A stretch of DNA of 64,000 bases from positions 558,001-622,000 of the forward strand of contig NC_091280.1 in assembly GCF_042100115.1 (NCBI RefSeq), in the 5' to 3' direction. The first letter of the stretch is position 1, and every line of letters begins with the position of its first letter. This stretch comes from Alternaria dauci (lineage: Eukaryota; Ascomycota; Dothideomycetes; Pleosporales; Pleosporaceae). A model generated the notes under the pieces. That model searched no databases. It was not told where the DNA came from and was given only the letters and a program-made list of their open reading frames with translations. Shown here piece after piece: positions 57,735-64,000 of the stretch. The position numbers and the translations under genes are program-made.

Positions 57735-59993
57735 CTATTCGGCACCCTTGGGCTTCCTCTGCTTCTTCACACTGACCATACTCCTTCTCGGCCTGACCTT
57801 TCTATCTCTACTAGGCACATACTTGGGCCCACTGACCGTACTCGCACACATTGGTCTCCTCTGTCCCACAAACTTGCCCAGCGGACTAAACACCTCCACT
57901 TCAGGGTAGTCTTCCTCCCACTCGGCCATCCTATCCCTCATATGGTCGTCGTAAAACTCTTCCTCGAGCACCTCTTCCGGGTCCCTCCCTTCCTTCTCTG
58001 CCCTCGCAATTGCAGCAAACTTTCTATTCTTCCGGTCCTCTTCCTCCTTGAGACGCGTGATGCGGTCGAACTTGGCTTGGTTGGGATCTTTCTTGACGAG
58101 GCCAGAGGGCTTCCAGCCTTGTGGTCTGCGCGTCTGCGCCGAGACTTCTATCCAGCCTACGCCCTCGATCAAGATGTCTGTGCTCCAGACGCGGAAAGGT
58201 AGGTTCTCGGGTTTCATCTTGCCCGCCATAGGGGAAGTGACGGGACCAGCGAGCTTCTTGGTAGCGTCCCATTTGAGCTGGAATCTACCGGCGGAATTCA
58301 TCTTGGAGCCTACGTTGGGTGCAAGTATAGGTGGAACCTGGAGCTGGCGGTCCGAGGTTTGCGCTTGGTAGTCTATGGCTTTTTCTGTGCGGGTTACGTG
58401 CGGGTGGATAGGTACAAAGGGGTGGACGAGGAAGACTTGGTCGGGAGTCACGGGGGTGATGCGGATCAGTCCACCGCCGAGGATGAGAGATTGCCCTGGT
58501 TTGAGGGTGTAACGTTCGGAATTTATGCGGTTCGTCATGACAAGATCGTCGTGTGCGGTGGGCTGGACAAATGTTTCGAGGCCTGGCGTTGTGCGTGCCA
58601 GACCGGGGAGATCGATGAGCTCGCCTCTGTTGTTGCCGAATGGAATACGGATTGGAGACGCTGTTGTTCCCGGGAGAGAGGAGGCGATTGGAAGAACGGG
58701 GTACGGGGTGTACGGCTGAGGTGGTGGGAGGAGCGCGTCGGGATCAAGTTCGTCCTCTTCGGGCTGCTCTTCAAGTTCTTCGGGAGGCTGATGCAGATGC
58801 TCTTGAGGTTTGCTCTTTAGACGTTCCGTCTCGGCGTCTTCTTCGGCAAGCTGGCGATGGACCTGTGTGAGCTCCTCCAGTGTCTTTGCGTTGTTGATCA
58901 TGGCCTCACGCTCGGCTGCGCTCCGGATCTTGCGCACGTCTTGGTAGTCTGCCCCCCGTCCTTTGGGGAAGACGGCTTCGAAGAGATTGGACTTTCCTAC
59001 GTTGACCTTGCCAACCATCCATCCCGCGCCTCCACGCTCCCAGATATCTTCCTTGACCTGTTTGGTCCACCACCCCCGCTTTGCGCTCACAAGGCGCACG
59101 TTGCCCAACCGCGCGTTCGCATTTTGCCGTCCGAGCGCATCTCGAAGCACGTCTCGGATGTACGGCATCAAAACGTCGACTTGCTCCTTTTTGGGCGCTA
59201 GCAAGTCGGCTCTTGTGATGATGAAGCTGACCTCTGCAATACGGTCATTGGCCACCCACCCCTTGTGCTTTGCTCGTCTGTTCTGTGTTCGAAGTTTGGG
59301 TATTCGCAGGGACGACTGGAGGTTGGGCACGATGGAAAGCGGGAAATCGGCGGCATCAACGACATGATAGATGTGGTTGCGGCGATGGGGCGATTCTGCG
59401 ATGGTTTGCTGTATAGATTCGACGGTCGGGTGGTGTATAGGCGATCCTACGCGGTGGTGAAGGAGCTTGTGGCATCGGTCGCATACAGGCGTCGCAGGCG
59501 GTTCGTTGTCCTCTGGTGTCTCGATGTTCTGGTCCTGAAGTCCCAATTCTCCCAGCAACTCGGGATTTACATTCTTGAGCGCCTTTGCATACATGTCGTC
59601 CTCGGCAGTCGCCTCTTTGGGTCTGTTTGGGACCCAGTCGAGGTATTCCCGGATCGCATTCCTGTCTACATCATAGTATCCGGCCTCCTTTCTGTCGTAT
59701 ATCTGACTCGGCGCACCACATCCTGGACATGCTCGTGGCAGTTGTCTTGGAGTTGAAGATGCATCTGCTGGGGCATGTCTGGGCCGATGTTCGCTGTTGT
59801 CGGCGGGCGGGGCAGTGGCGTTGATCTGTTCTTGAGGTGTAACAAGAGTCGAATAGGCTCTGGGAGTATGCTTCTCGGGCACGCGGCGGCGAGGTGCGAC
59901 TATGGGCGCTCTGAGCAATGCGGGACAGAGGAACAGTGGTATCGAGGCTTCATGGTTCAGCAGCGTCCTGGCTTGCCTCAGCGCTGGTCGCAT
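57735..59993 (-). CDS. GEP3: Mitochondrial circularly permuted GTPase Gep3
   Basis: The 752-residue intronless protein is a YqeH-type GTPase, the family of yeast Gep3, which assists mitochondrial small-subunit ribosome assembly. Residues 1-50 are Arg/Ala/Leu-rich without acidic residues for most of their length and fit a mitochondrial presequence. A zinc-finger pair follows (CPGCGAPSQIYD from Cys89, and CDRCHKLLHHR). The GTPase motifs are permuted as expected: the G4-like ITRADLL comes before the P-loop GKVNVGKSNLFEAVF and the G3 motif DLPGLART. A long acidic, Pro-rich insertion (EELEEQPEEDELDPDALL) lies between the P-loop and the DLPG. The C-terminal half ends in a very basic tail (KVRPRRSMVSVKKQRKPKG). 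The start at 59993 gives the presequence. Confidence 0.92.
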   Translation of the reverse strand: MRPALRQARTLLNHEASIPLFLCPALLRAPIVAPRRRVPEKHTPRAYSTLVTPQEQINATAPPADNSEHRPRHAPADASSTPRQLPRACPGCGAPSQIYDRKEAGYYDVDRNAIREYLDWVPNRPKEATAEDDMYAKALKNVNPELLGELGLQDQNIETPEDNEPPATPVCDRCHKLLHHRVGSPIHHPTVESIQQTIAESPHRRNHIYHVVDAADFPLSIVPNLQSSLRIPKLRTQNRRAKHKGWVANDRIAEVSFIITRADLLAPKKEQVDVLMPYIRDVLRDALGRQNANARLGNVRLVSAKRGWWTKQVKEDIWERGGAGWMVGKVNVGKSNLFEAVFPKGRGADYQDVRKIRSAAEREAMINNAKTLEELTQVHRQLAEEDAETERLKSKPQEHLHQPPEELEEQPEEDELDPDALLPPPQPYTPYPVLPIASSLPGTTASPIRIPFGNNRGELIDLPGLARTTPGLETFVQPTAHDDLVMTNRINSERYTLKPGQSLILGGGLIRITPVTPDQVFLVHPFVPIHPHVTRTEKAIDYQAQTSDRQLQVPPILAPNVGSKMNSAGRFQLKWDATKKLAGPVTSPMAGKMKPENLPFRVWSTDILIEGVGWIEVSAQTRRPQGWKPSGLVKKDPNQAKFDRITRLKEEEDRKNRKFAAIARAEKEGRDPEEVLEEEFYDDHMRDRMAEWEEDYPEVEVFSPLGKFVGQRRPMCASTVSGPKYVPSRDRKVRPRRSMVSVKKQRKPKGAE

Positions 59994-60366
59994 AACGGGA
60001 ATCCGACAGTGGTTAGACGGTGCTCGACAGTGAAAGAAGACGATGGTCCCCCACGCAACGCGACGCGCGCATTTGCCATGAAAATTAGTGAGCGGGCGTC
60101 GGAGTTAGCAGGGGTGTCACGACTACTGTGCATTAAGCGAATCGGAGGGAGCAGGAGCTGGAGCTGGAGCTGGTGGGAGCCTCGGCGAGTCATAGCAGCT
60201 ACCGCAAAACGGGGAGTCTGTTACTTTTCTGGGGTATTTCGCACTCAGACCACCCGCTGCAATAGCTTACACTGTCCCGCAAAGCTCGACAACCCCTCTC
60301 TCTTTCTCTCTTCCTTCTTCCCTCCCAGCCATCTCGCCTTACCTCCCCCACACACACAACTACAAC
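59994..60366. promoter_or_regulatory. Shared promoter region, GEP3 and aspartate aminotransferase
   Basis: The 373 bases between the two divergent starts hold both promoters. A CT-rich tract (about 60296-60330) lies just upstream of the aminotransferase start, as is common in strongly expressed fungal genes. A GGAGCTGGAGCT-type microrepeat lies at about 60150-60178. Both products are mitochondrial. Confidence 0.5.
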
Positions 60367-61877
60367 ATGCTTGCGTCATCAAGAACGGCGCTGCGCCAGG
60401 CGGCGACCAAGCAGCTGTCCCTCCGAACCAGCGTCCGAGCTGTCTCGGTTTGGTCGCAGGTACCGCAGGGTCCTCCAGTAAGTAGCAAAAGCAATTGGGC
60501 CTAGAGTCGTCTTTGGCAGGTGCTAACAATATATCCCAGGATGTAAGTACAGCTTCTGAGAAGAATACCAGGCAATTAGCTCATCACCCCTCCCCAGGCC
60601 ATCCTGGGTATCACCGAAGCCTTCAAGGCCGACAGCAACCCTAAGAAGATCAACCTGGGTCAGTATACACACTGCAACATGAGCACAAGGAAGGCGCGAC
60701 CAACTGACATGCGCACCAGGTGTTGGCGCCTACCGCGATGACAAGGGCAAGCCCTACGTCCTGCCCTCGGTAAGGGAGGCAGAGGAGAAGATTATCAAGT
60801 CCAACCTCGACAAGGAGTACGCCGGCATCACCGGTGTGCCCAACTTCACAAAGGCCGCCCTCAGGCTTGCATACGGCGAGGACTCGGCTCCTCTCCAGCA
60901 GGACAGCATCGCCGTCACCCAGACCATCTCCGGTACCGGTGCCCTCCGCATTGGCGGTGCCTTCCTCGAGCGCCACTACCCCGGTGCGAAGACCATCTAC
61001 ATTCCCACCCCATCATGGGCCAACCACAATGCTGTCTTCAAGGACTCTGGTCTCAAGGTCGAGAAGTACCGCTACTACAACAAGGACACCATTGGCCTCG
61101 ACTTTGAGGGCATGGTTGCCGACATCAAGGCCATGCCCAAGAACAGCATTGTCCTGCTCCACGCATGTGCCCACAACCCTACCGGCGTAGACCCTACCGA
61201 GGAGCAGTGGACCAGGATTGCCGAGGCTGTCAAGGCTGGTGACCACTTCCCCTTCTTCGACATGGCCTACCAGGGCTTTGCCAGTGGTGACACTACCAAG
61301 GACGCCTTTGCCCTCCGTCACTTCATCAAGGAGGGCCTCCGCCCAGTCCTGGCCCAGTCCTTCGCCAAGAACATGGGTCTCTACGGCGAGCGTGTTGGTG
61401 CCTTCTCCGTCGTCTGCGAGTCCGCCGACGAAAAGAAGCGTGTAGACTCTCAGATCAAGATCCTTGTTCGCCCACTGTACTCTAACCCCCCGGTTCACGG
61501 TGCCCGCATTGCGTCTGAGATCCTGAATGACGCTTCTCTCAACGAGCAATGGCTTGGTGAGGTCAAGGGCATGGCTGACCGCATCATCACCATGCGTGCC
61601 CTTCTCAAGGAGAACCTCGAGAAGCTCGGTAGCAAGCACGACTGGAGCCACATCACCTCGCAAATTGGCATGTTCGCGTACACTGGTCTGACTGCTGAGC
61701 AGATGGACAAGCTGGCAAAGGAGGTAGGTTTATATCTTGCAACTATCTTGGCATTTGTACTAACCACGATGACAGCACTCCGTCTATGCCACCAAGGACG
61801 GCCGTATCTCGGTTGCAGGTATCACCAGCGAGAACGTCGGCCGCCTCGCCGAGGCCATCTACAAGGTCAAGGGTTAG
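60367..61877 (+). CDS. AAT1: Mitochondrial aspartate aminotransferase
   Basis: The model is join(60367..60477, 60540..60542, 60598..60658, 60720..61723, 61776..61877), 426 residues. The enzyme interconverts aspartate and oxaloacetate with glutamate and 2-oxoglutarate in the mitochondrial malate-aspartate shuttle. A basic, Ser/Ala-rich presequence (1-30) precedes [24 protein letters not shown] contacts are [17 protein letters not shown], and the Schiff-base lysine Lys275 in [14 protein letters not shown]. The C-terminus restores [19 protein letters not shown] across a 52-nt intron. Exon 2 is only GAT (Asp38): a 62-nt intron ends CCCAG before it and a GTAAGT donor follows it at once. Skipping it would delete the Asp of the conserved GPPDAILG, so I keep it. 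The start at 60367 is the first ATG and begins the presequence. Confidence 0.95.
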
Positions 61878-64000
61878 AGTCGTCATGACATTGTTCCACT
61901 TCTTTCTGTAAACAAGCGATCCTTGGTATGGCATAGCTTGACGCCAGCATTGTACCATACAGACAGCATCGGCAGCTAGTTTATACCGTATCAAAGTCTA
62001 CGAGAATCTACGAGAAATGAGACGGCTCACGATCCTCTTATCCTCGTCCCAGTGCCTTCTCTTGTGTACTCGGATCGAGGCATCTGATTCGTTCAAATTG
62101 GTGATTCTACTATCCTTGGGCCGATTTTTTTCCCAGCCTTGACATCACCCACTAAATCCCCACACCCCACGAGTGGTTGGTCATGTCATCGTGAAACCAT
62201 CAATGTCATGCAGATCACTACCCGATATAGTATCGCCCGGGCCTCGTACTTCAACGACGCTAGTTCCCGCGAGCTGGGACGCCTTCATCAGAAAAGGCCA
62301 AAAGGAAGCGTACCGGACCGGTTTCGCAGGGCTTGCATATGCGGCATCCCCAAAACGTTTGCACCCCGTCTGCAAGCGGAGCAACGTCGGTTCCTGTCGC
62401 AAACATGTGTCCAAGAACCAAACCCGGTGCACTCCATTATTCAGTAAGCTGGTCCGGTACCGCACACCGCATCGTTCAGCAGGTGTCCTCACCGATAGAA
62501 CCGCCACGCTAATAACTCTGCTCGGTTACCCTGCAGCTGCGATCCGCAAGTTCCTCGTGCTGCACGTCTCAATCACAGGCGCTGATCCTGGGCGCCTCCA
62601 TGTACTGTACAACAGCGGTGCTTCCGTCATCCGGGACCCCTGCAAGAGCAATAGGAAAGTATCGACGTCTTGCAGCTCGGAGGAGGCCGGGTGAACGAGT
62701 GCGATTCGCGCGTGCAGGTTTCTGCAAGAAAAGAAGTCAGGGTCCATGGAGCATGCCTGTCGGTGGGATTGGTATCCGGACCTATGGCATTTGCTCGCAT
62801 ACCAGGACTCGGGTGCTGGCAACGTCTGCAATTGGTTTTGACAGGATTCCTACATGGCAATTGGGAAGCGCGCAACGCGTAATATTCAGCGACGACCCGT
62901 CGACGCATCTGTGTGTGGGGTCCATGCTGCTAGCCCAACCCAGTAAATGAAATTCCAGGGTCCGGGTAAGCATGCACGATGACGATGGCTGATGAAGTGA
63001 CGTCGTTGCTCTCACGACGAAAACCAACCCTCGTCTTTCTTTATATTCGTACACTGGCACCCCGCCCTGACCCTTCCATCAGCGGGCAATAGCAGTCTTT
63101 CGAACGCTTCCAGGCCCTCTTGGCACATTGTCAACCGTCTTTATTCTTCCCACCTTTTGCGCACACGATTGCATGCCGCTGCCGACGGGACAAAGCGGTG
63201 CGAGCGAGGGTCACTGCTAGCTCCATCAGCCGCAGAGGACACCAGGGAGCCGGGCATGCTGCCAGGTCAGAGGGCAGACTCCACACGACCTGGGTGTGTT
63301 ACATTTACTTTTGACCCGACAGCCGATGAGATGGATGGGGGTCATGGTCGGCCGTCAGCCCGTTGGCAGAGGGTAGAGGTTGGGCTTTGTGACAGGCGAT
63401 CAACGGCGAGCGAAGGCTGCCGATTGACGTCGAGGTATCCACCCACATATAGCGAAAGCCTTATTTCTGTGCTCATCATTCCGTGCCCCCCCTCTTTTGC
63501 GGTGATGCAAGCATCGCGATTCTGACTTCTAGAACACGGCCGACTGTATATGAGCAACGTGCCCGTGACCATCACTGCCGCTAATTGCTTTCTTCTTATC
63601 TCACCGACTCTACGTGTCGTCCCAATCTCCCACGCACGGCGTAGCTGCAGTCGCTTCTCTCGGCAACGGACCCGTGGAGGCTTTGGCAATTAAACGAGCA
63701 CAGAGGGGTTGACTAAACCAAGGCTTCTCTCTACGTAGTAGTTCGGCAGAGCATACCAGTCACACTCGCATTTCCCCCCCTTTGCCCTGCGTCCGCAACC
63801 ACTCTTCTCTGCAGAAGACGACGACTCTAATAACGGCGCTCACAGCAAACAACGGGCCGACCCTTTCGTCATCCACTAAGCTCAATCCAGCCACAGCCAG
63901 TGAATCGGACACCCGCACGGTCCACCTACTGAGCTACTGAGGCGCGAAAAAATATCCGTCGCGCCCAGGTTCGTTGAAACGCTGCGACACCAGTACACGA
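61878..64000. other. Intergenic to window end, 2.1 kb
   Basis: No supported gene. Short, overlapping open frames occur on both strands without family motifs. The last 300 bases are C-rich and may be the promoter or leader of a gene beyond the window. A tRNA-like pair of internal promoter boxes is noted at 63901-63936 on the minus strand. Confidence 0.45.
63901..63936 (-). other. tRNA-like A box and B box, probably a remnant
   Basis: On the minus strand TAGCTCAGTAGG (63936 to 63925) matches the tRNA A-box consensus fully, and TGTCCGATTCA (63911 to 63901) matches most of the B box. They are only 13 bases apart, too close for a complete tRNA, and no 3' acceptor strand pairs with the GCGCCTC found just upstream of the A box. 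It is best read as a degenerate or chance tRNA-like element. Confidence 0.25.

Overview
The window is nuclear DNA of a filamentous ascomycete. Genes are interrupted by very short spliceosomal introns (mostly 46-65 nt) with GT..AG ends and CTAAC/CTGAC-type branch sites. The gene complement is eukaryotic: cytosolic leucyl-tRNA synthetase, V-ATPase subunit B, GET complex, BLOC-1, HECT ligase and mitochondrial ribosomal protein. A secreted cutinase and the intron style suggest a plant-associated Dothideomycete, perhaps Pleosporales. That placement is an inference from style and not from a database match. I recognise about 25 protein-coding genes, evenly spread on both strands. I see no convincing intact tRNA or rRNA gene, transposon or CRISPR array.

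Layout. 0.3-2.7 kb: a secreted cutinase and a small BLOC-1 subunit 1 protein. 3.5-15.6 kb: one giant HECT E3 ubiquitin ligase of the Tom1/HUWE1 type (about 3961 aa after splicing), whose true start and two stop-free introns can be read from the sequence. 16.7-19.1 kb: a cupin gene whose start codon is split by an intron, and a single-pass membrane protein. 19.6-27.9 kb: five consecutive oxidoreductase genes (myo-inositol oxygenase, aldo/keto reductase, gluconate-5-dehydrogenase-like SDR, sorbitol/idonate-dehydrogenase-like zinc MDR, Gfo/Idh/MocA dehydrogenase). Together they could take myo-inositol through D-glucuronate towards D-gluconate, and this is the most interesting system in the window. 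28.2-36.6 kb: cytosolic LeuRS, a small conserved membrane protein, an unassigned multi-exon gene, and V-ATPase subunit B (8 exons). 38.8-48.2 kb: a poly-Gln LIM-binding co-regulator, an atypical protein kinase, mitochondrial bL28m, peptidyl-tRNA hydrolase 2 and Get2. 49.3-57.4 kb: a lysine-2,3-aminomutase-like radical SAM enzyme, an F-box-like/TPR-like protein, phosphomannose isomerase and a GT34 mannosyltransferase. 57.7-61.9 kb: the mitochondrial permuted GTPase Gep3 and mitochondrial aspartate aminotransferase, the latter with an apparent three-nucleotide exon. 61.9-64.0 kb appears to be intergenic.

Several genes form head-to-head pairs over short spacers (LeuRS/small membrane protein, bL28m/Pth2, Gep3/aspartate aminotransferase). 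Housekeeping functions dominate outside the oxidoreductase cluster. Exon borders were placed by hand from reading-frame continuity, splice consensus and conserved family residues; no alignment or RNA evidence was available.
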